DNA of 64,000 nucleotides from Pachyseris speciosa (taxonomy: Eukaryota > Cnidaria > Anthozoa > Scleractinia > Pachyseridae): contig JAEMWC010001377.1 in assembly GCA_016490735.1 (NCBI GenBank), positions 96,001 through 160,000 on the forward strand, given 5' to 3'. Shown piece after piece: positions 1-11,013 of the stretch. The position numbers and the translations under genes were made by a program. The stretch's first letter is position 1; every line of letters begins with the position of its first letter. A model generated the notes under the pieces. It did no database searches. It saw only the letters and a list, made by a program, of their open reading frames with translations, and was not told the DNA's origin.

Positions 1-177
1 TGGACTTAAAGAAGTGCCCGGCTGGGCAACAAATAATTTCTAGCAGTCACCAGAGTTCACCCAAACATTAGCTAGTTGCCTTAGGGTGCCGCCAGAGCAC
101 AGCCTTGACTGGATATAGGCAAAGGTGACTGTACGGGACAGCACTTCACTTCCTATTGGAACCACTAAAACTGTGAA

Positions 178-300
178 GCTTGTGGGATGTGGCTAATGGA
201 GTGACAAGAATATCTCAGTCACAAATGGCTGCTAATACTCAGGCTCAAAATTTAGGAGTGATAGATGCCTGCTATTACAAGGCCTTAGCTTGTCATGACA
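178..300 (+). mobile_element. Degenerate relic of the hammerhead-ribozyme element
   Basis: Bases about 228-250 match the 3' strand of stem I of the ribozyme near 52,398-52,420 (ATGGCTGCTAAT then CAGGCTC). The following bases to about 300 resemble its downstream flank (GCC.GCTA.....GGCCTTAG). The catalytic core is missing. Bases 178-208 match the reverse complement of 52,271-52,307, so the copy is also rearranged. It is inferred to be a dead copy. Confidence 0.35.
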
Positions 301-842
301 CTCACTTTTGGGGTAGGATTTCTCCCTCCATTAATTAGCTCCAAGAGATCGCTTGAGTTGGGAAGAAAAAGGGCTGAAGCTCTTTTCCACTGATTCAACC
401 GCTGTCACGAAAGCACAATGATGTTGATTAATAATGCTGTCCTAAACGTCAACAAATGTCGAACTGCATCGATTTCATTCACGTTCACCTTTTTGATGTT
501 GTGTAGAGTTCCATTGATTCAAATACTAGGACAGCCATTATCCTTGAATTGTCGTTTTCTCGACGTTCCTCCATCGATACCACGATGTAGGTAGCGATCC
601 TGCAAAACCGCAAATAATGAAGCTCCCAACAACCCTAGGCGAACAAACCGCTTGTAGATAAATGGTGTTTCATTTTCAGTATAATCAGAGGACTGTCCGA
701 TAATCTTTTGCTCAGAGCCGCCATGTTTTCACAAGCCAAGCTAAACTTTTACCTCGTTCCCAGGTTGTCTGCTTTCTGTGGAAACAAACATGGCGCCTGC
801 CACAAAGCAGTTTACGGAAAGAAACCGGCGGGTTTCTTTTGC
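301..842. other. No recognisable gene
   Basis: Unique-looking AT-rich sequence with only short open frames. I see no supported gene, structured RNA or repeat here. Confidence 0.5.
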
Positions 843-891
843 AGGTCAAGGCTCACGGGTCACGGGTCACAGGTCATAGGTCATGGGTGAC
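843..891 (+). repeat. Seven tandem RGGTCA-like heptamers
   Basis: Seven consecutive 7-base units fit RGGTCAN, with three units deviating at one or more positions: AGGTCAA, GGCTCAC, GGGTCAC twice, AGGTCAT twice and GGGTGAC. AGGTCA half-sites with a one-base spacer form the DR1 binding pattern of nuclear receptors, so this could be regulatory or simply a minisatellite. A shorter array in the opposite orientation lies at 5,936-5,963 beside similar flanking sequence. Confidence 0.7.
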
Positions 892-1092
892 ATGCAATTA
901 TTAATTTCATTAAAGAGATAATTTGCTGTGATTTCGGTTATAATTTTTGCCATCCAGGTACCCGAAACTTGTTCCAGCCAGGACAGATCAAATTCTGTTG
1001 TTTTTTTAACTGTTTTCGAAAACTAAGGAATTTTGAGATGTTATCAGAATTTCCCCCTTTGAAACCCCAGGCTAGGACATACCTTATCCAAA

Positions 1093-1787
1093 ATGTTCAA
1101 AACCTGCCGCTACAATGCAATGCCAAAATGGCTTCGATTCCAAGCTCGTTACAGTATCTTTAAGAGATTTGGCAAGTGTCAAAATTCTTACCCTGTTGAT
1201 AAAGACATTTCAAAATTCTTACATAGAGAAGAAATTTCTCCTCAAGCACGTGCTTTGAAGATGTTGATCTCGAAGGTAAGCCCGGTCGGGAAGTCATTCA
1301 GTGTTTACCTAAATTTAATACTCCCGTTTGTCAGATGTTTTATCCGATAGTTCGTTTAACTGCAAGGAACATTCAGCTATGTGTTGATTTTATCAATATA
1401 GGATTTAAATTGAAGGAATGAGTCGTTAAGTTAACACGCTTCAATGTGTTATTGTACATGACTGTACACCGCCGCTTAAATTGTTGATTTTAACGTTCTA
1501 TTTTTACTATTAAGACTTACTTATTGCATCTTATGGTACGTTTTCTATATGAACATTGTATATTTCCAATTAATTCTTAACAAACGTGTATTATGCATGG
1601 AATATCGACAATTACGCATTCATTTGTTGACTTGGTAAAAAACAAGATCTGAAGGCCTTTAAACTGGGCTGATGGTGACGCGTTAGCATCGCACTTCCGC
1701 CATACCCTTTTATTTTCGTTTTTCTCACTGACTTTGTCCATTGTTCGTAGATTCCGATAGCGAAGAGGAATGCAACCCCTTCTCTGA
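1093..1787 (+). other. Possible upstream exons of the SWIM-type gene
   Basis: An open frame from ATG 1,093 runs to a good donor (TCGAAG|GTAAGC, exon end about 1,275). A 37-base candidate exon at 1,751-1,787 follows an acceptor (TTCGTAG) and ends at GTAAGT. Joined to the exon beginning at 3,003 these keep one open frame, reading ..LISK-IPIAKRNATPSL-NDVKEGM... The splice sites are visible and the join is inference. About a third of random joins would also stay in frame, so support is weak. Confidence 0.3.
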
Positions 1788-1799
1788 GTAAGTAGAAAA

Positions 1800-2990
1800 T
1801 TGAACTTGCTGATTTTCTTGAGTTTTTTGGTGCAATTTGCTCGGCTGTCGTGTAGTTTCAGTTCAGTTTATTTTTGCCACTTATTGTCTCGTTGAATTAT
1901 AAAATAAATATATATTAAACTACAAGAGGTATTAAATAAAAGATAAAAGAAAAGCATTAGGCGAGGATGCCCATATAGAAACCATTAGGGCTTATTCGGG
2001 CTGCAGGCACCTCAAGAAAAATACAACGATAAAATGATAATTTAGGCGTGTCTTTTTTAATTTGTACGCATTTTTAGGTTAAAAAGCAAGGACACAAACA
2101 AAGAAACAAACAAACAAACTAAATAAAATAAGGGGAAGTCAGTTCAGGAAGAAAGTTCTGAATTTAGACTTAAATTGAGAAAAACTGTCAGCATTCTGTG
2201 TCAGCACACAAGTTAGGTCCTTGAAAGCATGCATTCATGCCTACATAAATCCATTATTGACTATCCTCTGAGGGGGTTTTAAAAGACAATTAAGTCTGTA
2301 GGAAAAGGGTAAAGGATGAAGTACTGAAAGTAAACTTGGTCAATTGTTCACTAACCCGCCAGAGTACTACCTAAGAGGTGTCAGTGCTCTCAGTGAGGAG
2401 CTAGCAATCCCCCATATCCTTTGCTGGGGGTGAGAACCCCCCTCTCACAGAGTTACAATTCTCCAAAAGTGAGTAAGTCTATGAGGCAAATGTATGGAAG
2501 CACTTCATCTCAAACCCAGTTTTAAATTTTTTTTTGCACCACTTCATTACAGTGATCACAATTATCTACATACAAAGTAATAATAATCTAAGTGATAAAT
2601 TAACATGCATGCATTAGCTTGGTCTGGGAAAAGGATTTTTGTATGATATTTGTTTCGTTGGTGAACTGTGGAGCTGCAAAATGCTGTCTTTTACAAGGTA
2701 TGAAAAGGTTAAATAGGAAACCTAACAACAATTTATCTTGTTTTTTCCAAGCACACCGTTATTTATAAAGGATCCCAGATCTGTTGTAAGCCAATCATCT
2801 TGCCCCCTTAGAGAGCTACGATCATAAACAAATGCACCATTTTCTTGAAACTGGAGAGGACATTGAGTGCAGACTTTTTGTAGGTCTACTTGTAACATTA
2901 GAATGATCAGTTTTTCTTCGAATGAAAGCTCAATCGTTCCTTCATACAGGAATGGTGTCTGAAATCCGCAGTTCTGGAACTATTTTGTCA
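1800..2990. other. Putative intron, no other feature
   Basis: AT-rich sequence between the two candidate exons, with no long open frame and no recognised repeat. If the exon model is right, this is an intron of about 1.2 kb. Confidence 0.35.
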
Positions 2991-3002
2991 CGTATGTTGC
3001 AG

Positions 3003-4473
3003 ATGATGTAAAAGAGGGAATGTCTCGACAAATCAGACGGACAATTGGGTTAAAAGATGACTTCTACTACAACAGCGCCCTGGAATGTCAAAACTTCCGC
3101 TATAAACAAAAAATACAGGAAATGAAGAAAGAGAACCTGCCTGGTGTGAAGGTATCCCAATGCTCCTGGTTAGAGGCTATTCAAACATACCAGACAATGC
3201 TGCATGAGACACGCAACAACTTGCAGAGAGCGATTATTGGACGAGGCCCATTTCAACTTGCACCTGGATGGTGATGACACCGGAAGAACGCAGAAAGCAT
3301 CTAGCCAAATTGGATTCATTTGTTGCACTTGATAAGTCGTGTACAAGTAATGTCATATTGCCTATGCCTGGTGCCGTGTTGCCAAGTAAGAATGATGACG
3401 ATGGACAATGCGAGTATCAAGATGCCTATGCTTAAGATCATAGATCAAGCAGTGTAACTCAAGTCACAAGTGATGTCATACTGCCTATGCCTTGTGCAGT
3501 GTTGCCAAAAAAGAGTTATGACGATGGATAGTTTGAGTGGCAAGATGTCCATGCTGAAGTTCAAAGATCAAGCAGTAATGCAAGTAAAACAACACGCCCC
3601 TGTGTTGTGTCGGCAACAGAAACAACATCTTGTCCATCGGTGGACATAACAAACGAACGTTCTGACCCATCTTTGGGAAGTATTGGGAAATTTGAAGATT
3701 CGTACCTTCCAGATTACCTCAAAGGATCTTGGAGTAATGCGCAGAAAAAAATTGATCGAAATGGAGTAGGGAGTTTCCCGGGGTAAGAATCGAATAAAGT
3801 CGTCATTTCGCTTACCCAGGGTGATACCTGACACGTAGTGACAATCTCGATTTCCCACACCCTCCAGTGCGATTAGAAATGCCCCAAGTACAAGCTTCAT
3901 AAGTTATGTGCCCACACCATCGCTGTGGCTTTTCAGGTTGGACTTTTGTATGATGTCAGCAAATCATACAAACAAAGCATTTCTGGCATCGTTAAATCTC
4001 TGATTCCACGAGAGGTGGGAAAAAAAGAAAATGAAAAAGCAGCCCGGAAACGGAAGTCACAAGAGAATTACCGCGATGTTAGTGGTTTCACTAATAGAAC
4101 TGAAGTTGATGTTGATAATGCCTTGTTGATCGAGGGGTATGAAGCTGTTTTCATCCAAGAAACATCGGCACTCGGTTGTTACGGATGCAAAGGAAAAGTT
4201 CGTCAGAAGCCTGCAGATCCAGTGCCTGGAGATCCTTACGACATATTCCTAAGAAGGAAAGAGCACAGGGTATTTAGAAAGAAAGGAAGTAACTCCACAG
4301 CCCTTTCCATTACTAAACGAACAGAATACGTTTATTATCACCCCGTTCGCTCGTGTCTACCAGGGAAGGTTGCCGCTGGGGTAAGGGGGATATGGGCGGA
4401 AGAATCTACCAAGAGTAAGCTCACTGTGAAGCACAAAGAGCTCATCTTAAGTGAGTTCAGCTTTTACCTATAG
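3003..4473 (+). pseudogene. Broken SWIM zinc-finger protein gene of a multi-copy family
   Basis: The protein-like blocks lie in three frames. Bases 3,003-3,274 encode a block with the motif FYYNSALECQNFRY. A frameshift near 3,265-3,280 leads into MVMTPEERRKHLAKLDSF, which ends at TAA 3,433. A roughly 125-bp stretch with VILPMP is then duplicated in tandem (about 3,345-3,440 and 3,470-3,560), the second copy carrying stops. A SWIM-like finger follows, KCPKYKLHKLCAHTIAVAF, encoded from about 3,877. An in-frame TAG at 3,874-3,876 falls inside the finger. The open frame then continues to 4,473 with a C-terminal CYGCKGK region and DPYDIFLRRKEHRVF. SWIM fingers bind zinc and occur in MULE-type transposases and other nuclear proteins. 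I recall this C-terminal layout in uncharacterised cnidarian proteins. Several independent lesions make a pseudogene likely, and its function is unknown. Confidence 0.65.
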
Positions 4474-5935
4474 ACTGGACAACAAATTTAAGGTGAAGTG
4501 ATAGTTGGTTGTGTTAGGCTCGTTGATTGGCTATTAATAACAAACAAATACTATGCGCACGTTAAAAAATTGGCACCTGCCAAAGGGCTTGATTCTTAGT
4601 GTTGACCAAAGGCAACGCGGCCTCTGAATACGCGAATGTTATACAGCTTAAATGTGGCGACCAAAGATAAGAGAGATAATATGCGAAAAACCAAAAGTAA
4701 AAAGATTAAACAGAATATGATCAATCGAAATGTGAAAACAAAATTCCACACTGCTACTTTGATCTTATCATCTCCACAATATCTTCACGTGAATGTGTTA
4801 GGCTTACCTTCGTACCTAGCGTGGTCTTGTCTCCGCTGCTTTACTTGATATTAATTGTTTTAGTTTTGCGTTCGACTGCTCACAGAATTGATGATTTCCG
4901 TTCGAAAATATTGTTTGGTTTTTTTCACTTTCGGCCGGGCACCGAGGGCGCCATCTTGTATCACAAGATCGTTTGGGTCAGCGGTATTCTTTCCTCAGGG
5001 TACATTTTTGATGTAATGTTAAACAGAATGTCTGCATTATTTATAGTAAGTAATCGATCCTACGAGTTGGGTAGTATAATTTTCTATACTATTATTCAAG
5101 CTAATATCGGATTGTTAACCTTCGCTTGACGGCGATAACAGGAAGGAATACCACGGATCGGAATAGACAAAGGTGCGGAAATGACTTTTTTCATTGACCA
5201 ACTAACGTGTAATGTATTAACAGAATAGTGTTTGTTGAGTTTGTTCGAAATGTGTGGCATTGCTGCCATTGGTTGTTGAGTTTGAATATTCAAGCGTCTG
5301 CTGTTATCCCTAGATTTTAATAGTAACTCGGTGTACACTGTGCACAAGAGCAGGCATAAACACAAGACCACAAGTAAAAGAGCCTAATTTGCACAAGTCG
5401 TTTTACCCGTTGACTCAGTGCGACCTCGAATACTTTGAGTTTTGCTGAAAATAAAACTAACGAATTTCACGGCAGTAACGATTTAAACAGCAGATTCCGA
5501 GAACCAAGACATGCTAATTAAACATACTAACTTGCCAATACCTCTCGGAAGATGATTTGTAGTGCTTGTGCTTGAGTTTAGCCCAGTTTCTACAGCGAAA
5601 TACGGGCCCTTATTCTCACGCTTACACTTGTGCTTGTGCTCAGTACTGTTGCGTCACCAGTGAAAGATTGACCTGCTTGTATTCATGTTTTTAACATTAA
5701 TTTATTTCTAGCAAATAGTTCCTTGACACTGTTTTAACACTAAATCCATAAAGGGTTGAACATAAAGGTAGTCAGATGATGTTCAAATAAAGGGTGATTT
5801 GTCTCGTGGGAATTGCTGCAAGCCAGAACATCAGATGTGAAGATGTCATTTTTTGTGAACATTGTTAATAAATTGTTGAATAAACAGAAGGTTTAAGTAG
5901 TCAGTTGTCACTTTTGTGGTACAGTTCTCGGAAAA
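4474..5935. other. No recognisable gene
   Basis: Short open frames on both strands lack a recognisable family or splice support. A 102-codon frame at 4,821-5,129 is hydrophobic in places but starts and ends without context. Confidence 0.4.
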
Positions 5936-5963
5936 ATGACCTGTGACCCGTGACCTGTGACCC
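5936..5963 (-). repeat. Four tandem RGGTCA heptamers, opposite orientation
   Basis: Read on the minus strand this is GGGTCAC, AGGTCAC, GGGTCAC, AGGTCAT, four consecutive DR1-spaced half-sites. On that strand it is preceded by CGGCGGGG and a T run, matching the CGGCGGG plus T-rich sequence just before the array at 843-891. The two arrays therefore look like inverted copies of one segment. Confidence 0.7.
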
Positions 5964-7214
5964 GCAAAAAAAAACCCCGCCGAATAGAAACCTTGTCCTG
6001 TTGAAAATGTATGCCTTGGTTGGAGAAAACGACGTGATGTCTTTCCCACATATGTCGGAGGCCACAACAAAGCCCTGTTGAGTTGACTGTGGCTCTTTCA
6101 TAAGCTTCATGTTTTTGAAACTGCGTAACGAACAAAAAATTTCACACTTTGAAATGGCAGCCAATTTTACTGTATCTCACAGAAGCCGCGTTAGTTCGGA
6201 AGTGCAGTTGGCACCTTTTCGTCTTTGAAGCTAACCACTGTCATCAAAAGCTCCGCTAGATACCGACGCGCTCTTGGTGAGACATTTCATTTCATCTTTC
6301 GGCGCGGACATGTCGACGGTAGAGTATAATTTGCCACTAGTTTCTAAATAGAACTACATGTACGAATACGTTGTTGTTGTCAGATTGGGGAATCGCGGTC
6401 CAGTTATCAAGTTACCCGTCCAGTTAGTTACCGGATATTCTGCAGTTACTCCGATCGTTGTAAAAGATTATCTCAATGTCAAAGAGGGAGCTGCGTGCTC
6501 CCTTCAGGGAACTGATCAAGTGACCAAGCGGACCGGTCAAGTTCGAAGGAGTAGTATGGGGAGTATTTGCATTGGTGAGTACCCGTAAGGTTTCTGATAG
6601 GAACAGTTTCGTTTTTGAGGTGTGTGACTTTGTTCGTTTCAAACCCTGTACTCCAAACACACATCTGTACATGTAATGACTTGCACTTGAAATGAGAGCC
6701 CCATTTGTGACTTGACAGCATGGTTACAGGCCGCATCCTTATAAAGCTTTTTTAACGTCCCATAAAAGCTTTGTTTCTACAATAGCATTGGCGAAACATT
6801 TAAAATTCTGTTTCTGTAAATACACGAGACTAAAAAAAGCGGCAAACAGGCAAAAGAATGGAGTTTTATCTTGCTCGTGCTTGATGACAGAACACCTAAT
6901 TTTTTCATAATTCCTGTCTCATTCACATTGCTAATCAGTTGGAAAGGGAGTTCAAGGAATTCAGCTTATCTGATGTGTTATTAGAATTTGACTGCTATGA
7001 TGCAAGCGGATGTTCATCTAGACAACTACATAAATTTTTTAAATGAAGAATGATCCGCGCAGTTCATATATGATTCATTTCATATATCATTTAGAAATAT
7101 TTTGTCAGGATTTCCTTTATCAGTCATTGAGGACCGCAATCTCTTAGTAGTTTCAAATCAGTTCAATGTTGACAAAAGGTTTGATGGGCATTCCACTGAT
7201 TGACCTTTTTGTAA
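5964..7214. other. Mostly featureless; one weak exon candidate
   Basis: An open frame at 6,358-6,573 ends at a good donor (TTGCATTG|GTGAGT), so it could be a first exon. No matching acceptor or protein family was recognised. The remainder holds nothing I can name. Confidence 0.25.
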
Positions 7215-7411
7215 TTAACATTACACTGAAGATGTGAGTGATCATTGCAATAAAAACGCTACTTAGGCAGTAGTGAAAATATAGCCTGAAAGAAATTCAG
7301 GCTTATACGGAAACAAAAAAGAAATATTACCTCTGGCACCCAGGGTAGTTGAACCCATGACCTCTGCGATACTTGTGTAGTGCTCTACCAACTGAGCTAA
7401 CAACCCGGCTC
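7215..7411 (-). mobile_element. tRNA-derived SINE, minus strand
   Basis: On the minus strand a pol III box A (TAGCTCAGTTGGTAGAG) and box B-like GGGTTCAACTA lie at the 5' end near 7,340-7,405. The body runs down to about 7,215 and ends with GATCACTCACATCTTCA. It lacks the base pairing expected of a working tRNA. It sits head-to-head with a second copy. Confidence 0.65.
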
Positions 7412-7610
7412 CCAGTTAGCTTGTTAGCTCAGTTGGTAGAGTACTGCACTGGTATTGCAGAGGTCATGGTTTCAACTCGCGTACAAGCCTGAAGTTTTGT
7501 CAGGCTTTATTTTCTCTGTTGCCTGAGTAGTAACTGCGATGATCACTCACATCTTAATTCTTTAATTCGCAGTTCAAATATATGATATTGATATATTCAC
7601 AGTCAAACAT
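7412..7610 (+). mobile_element. tRNA-derived SINE, plus strand
   Basis: Box A (TTAGCTCAGTTGGTAGAG, about 7,423-7,440) and a weak box B (GGTTTCAACTC) are followed by a body containing GATCACTCACATCTT. The same 3' sequence occurs in inverse orientation in the neighbour, so the pair forms an imperfect inverted repeat of about 390 bp. The tRNA-like part is diverged and is not called as a functional tRNA. Confidence 0.65.
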
Positions 7611-7611
7611 T

Positions 7612-8768
7612 GCACGATCAAGGGCATGTGCAAAGATTTAGACTCACTGCACACAGTTACATGCAATAAATTAGAATAAATAAAAAAATTATGTCATAAG
7701 CTTGCATTGATTTACATGTATTCACGGAGGGCATTAGTTTTATATAAAATAGAATGGATTGAATTAAAATTCAGTGAAGATGACTAAATATGCCAACCAT
7801 CTAGCATTCAGTAACATGATAGAATTGAAAAAGTGCTGTCTTTCTTCTCTACTCCTCACTGTTTGGCAAACTTTGACCTCCTGTCTAGGAGCATGAAACT
7901 AGCAATGTTAAATGTGACCCATTAAAATCTATTTGTAAGCCCTCATTTCATTTTTGTGGCTACTGCCTCGAAGAGGTAGACCGTGAGCAGTCGTCCTTTG
8001 TTCCTCAGAGCCACGCGAGGCGGGCGAAAAGTTAGAGACTGCTCGCATTCTATCGAAGTGGCGAAGCCACTTAGTCATTGGGTTGTAAATCCTTTTATAA
8101 CAATAGCTGTTGCAGGACACCCAAGAAATCAAATTTCAGCCACGTGCACATCATGCCAATACATCACAAAAGAACCAATTTCAATCAAATGTTATTAGGG
8201 ATATTTATGCATATGAGCCTTCCATTAACAGAATGCTAGAAACTTTTTACACCAGTATGAGCATGTGGATGATTGTTTATCACTCTATTTCTGTTGCTTT
8301 TTTTCATGTAATGCAGTAAAATTGAAGATTAGCGTTATTTTTATTCTCTTATTGACAGGATGAGTTGCCTTCCTTCTTTAAAGTACTTTGTTTTAATATT
8401 TTATTTTATTTTATTTTATTAGGTTCGCCAACTTAATATTAAATATACACAAACAAAACAAAGGTATAGATTGTACAAAACAGGCAGGGACACCGCTTAC
8501 GCCAATTACTGCGGGCCCGGGAGGAGAATAATTATGTACAACGGAGAGTGGGTGGTAGCTGTAGCCAAGCACCATCCTTGAGACATTTGTTTTGTTTTCA
8601 TGTTTTTGATGTAAACCCAGTGTTATTTTTGGACTTTGCATGTTGGTTTTCAGTTTGAGTCACACCAGGGTTGTGTGTGGGGGTTTCTGCATCATGCCTG
8701 CAGTCAAAATACATATATCACATGTATCACTGTTTTTACAACATATAATTTCAACTATGATAATGGTT
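7612..8768. other. AT-rich, no gene; short TTTTA microsatellite
   Basis: Only short open frames are present. A (TTTTA)n stretch lies at about 8,395-8,420. Nothing else was recognised. Confidence 0.4.
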
Positions 8769-9101
8769 TTATTTTCTTGTATCTCTTTTTAATACATGTA
8801 GGAATTTTAAACTGTCATTCCTGATTTGTAAAGAAACTTGGGTTGTGAAGAAGAGTGAGTGCCCACTCATTATCATCGTAGATGGCAGTGAAGATATCAT
8901 CAAAATGCCAGGCGCAGTGGACTCACAAAACTTTTCCATTTCATCTGGATTGTATAGGTGCTTCCCTCCAGTGGAATAGTGTTTCACCAATGATTTATGA
9001 AACTGGTGCACAGGAGTGCTAAATGTTGTGTCTCCTTTATAACAGTAATGAAAAGTAGTATTAGTTTGTATTATAGGTAAACATACATTCTTTCTTTTCA
9101 A
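8769..9101 (-). pseudogene. Coding remnant, probably transposon-derived
   Basis: The minus-strand frame reads FSTPVHQFHKSLVKHYST then LYNPDEMEKFCESTAPG. A one-base shift after the glycine gives a continuous acidic continuation (FDDIFTAIYDDNEWALTLL). The composition change and frameshift suggest an old coding exon. I recall similar blocks in multi-copy cnidarian proteins but cannot name the family. Confidence 0.4.
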
Positions 9102-9582
9102 TTTTCACCACCAGTAAGTTGATTTTGTAGCAAGAGTATCATCAATGTGTTGACCTCATGAGAACATACATTTCAAGATTTGTCAGGTATTTCTATACTA
9201 CACTGGGATTAGGACTGAGGGTAGGGGTGATACAGGTGTATCATTATAGATAGTATTTGAGCATTACATGTACAAATTAAAATAAAGCATTTATTTCATC
9301 CTTTTGCTACAGTAAGATGCACTCTTATAGCTGTAAGTTACTGAAACTTGAGAACTTCATACTTTCCATTCAGAACCACTTCATTGTCAGTGGTAGATAC
9401 AAGTTATTTCCTCCATTCTTGTGATGTGTAGTGAATGCCATATGGAATTGCTTCACAAGATTGCTGAAAATTCATTCTCTTTTTCTGAGGGTCAGCAACA
9501 AGAAATGATGTTTTTGCCATTTTTACACAAATTTTGACTGAATGTTTGTCACTGGACATTTCGGGTCTAGTCTAAGGGAGTT
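9102..9582. other. No recognisable feature
   Basis: Low-complexity AT-rich sequence without open frames or repeats that I could identify. Confidence 0.4.
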
Positions 9583-9585
9583 TTA

Positions 9586-9824
9586 GGGCCTGATTACATG
9601 GCGAATGTCAGCCCAGTGGGGCGAGCTGAAATACTGTTGCGATTACATGACAAAATTTCCGCTGAAAATCCTAGCCTGGTTGCACAACCAGGCGAGGATT
9701 TTCAGCCCGGTCTGAAACCTTCTCCACGTAATCGCCACTTTCATTTTAAGAGGGTTTCTTCCAGAACACTGGCTGAAATCTCAGCCCGGCTAACCAGGCT
9801 AAAATTCGCCATGTAATCACCCCC
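9586..9824. mobile_element. MITE with TTA target duplication (PIF/Harbinger-like)
   Basis: The 239-bp element has ends GGGCCTGATTACATGGCGAA and, read inward from the other side, GGGGGTGATTACATGGCGAA. TTA flanks both ends (9,583-9,585 and 9,825-9,827). A 3-bp TTA-type duplication is typical of PIF/Harbinger elements. An inner palindrome around AGCCTGGTTG..CAACCAGGC lies near 9,673-9,694. It is non-autonomous with no coding capacity. Confidence 0.75.
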
Positions 9825-11013
9825 TTAGAGTGGTTCAAACTATGTGATATGAAATAGGAACTGTTACTGTTATTCTTGGAAGGGGAAAATTAAGGCTAAA
9901 TTATGTTGCCTTTCACATGGACAATTGTCATTATATCTAATCTCCTTTTAAAAAATGTACCTCTAAGTTTCCTTTGAAGCATGATGTTTTCTTTTAATTC
10001 ACTGTTCAGTACATCTTTTTGTGATTGTTTTTCCACCAAGTGTATATTTCGCCGAGTTATTTCTGTTGGCAAAATATCTATCCATTAAGTAATGATCTGT
10101 TTGCAACATTTGCAGCAACTGTAGATGACCACACCTTTTATTCTATTCTATTACAATAATGTTGGTGTGGATATTAAAAAAAATCTTGTTTTCTTATATT
10201 TACTGTTGATTTGTGGTGTTATTGGAGGTGTTCAGGAGGGAGGGGGCGTCTCCAAGGAAATCGGTGGTTCACTCCTCACTGCCAGTGTGACGTCACGTTT
10301 CGGTTGGATGATATCCAAAATGGCGCCCAAAATTTTCGAAGAAGGCGCTGTTAAAATTAAGATTTTTCCATGGATATCCCGCTCAGCCTGCTTACATTTG
10401 CCAATAATGAGGTTTTATATGTTATGTAACTCCATTATTTGGCTTATTTGTTGACCAAAACTCTGAAAAGTTGGGTGAATTTTAACGAAACGTTTCTGTC
10501 GTCATTCACATTTGTCGAACAATCTTATAAGCCGGTGGAACTTTCGAGGGCTATTGCGCCGTAAGGAAAGGTCCTGTATGCTCAAGAATAGGAGGTTCAG
10601 CAAAGGATATATTAGGATTTGTGTGCGTGGAGTTTCAGATCTTCACCTTATATGGTTCGCCATATCAATCTCCTCAAAGATCTGAAAGCGGTCGAACGGA
10701 TAAAACAGGCGTATGTTATACCAGCAGATTTGGTAAGTGTTCTCCTTTCGCTACTACATTGTTTTTATTTTCGAGCATTTACCTTAACTTACCTACCTAA
10801 AGTAGTAGTTTTTTTACTTGTTTAGGTGTATGAACAGAGTGTTGTCTAACAAAAAAAACGGATTCAATTATGCTACATAGCAGTGCAAAGTGGCTACCTT
10901 GATTTCTATTTCGTACTTAGGTACACATAATTTTCATAAATTAAACTGGCGAGGAGCTTAGTACTGTCAATCCTATATTCTGTGGGAAAATAACTTCCTT
11001 AGACTTTTCTTTA

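Noticed and set aside
4821..5129. 102-codon open frame as a host membrane protein
   Set aside because: No homology recognised and no splice or promoter support. Composition is similar to surrounding noncoding sequence.
7335..7490. Two divergent tRNA genes
   Set aside because: Both tRNA-like parts are degenerate and carry the same non-tRNA 3' body, so they are SINE heads.
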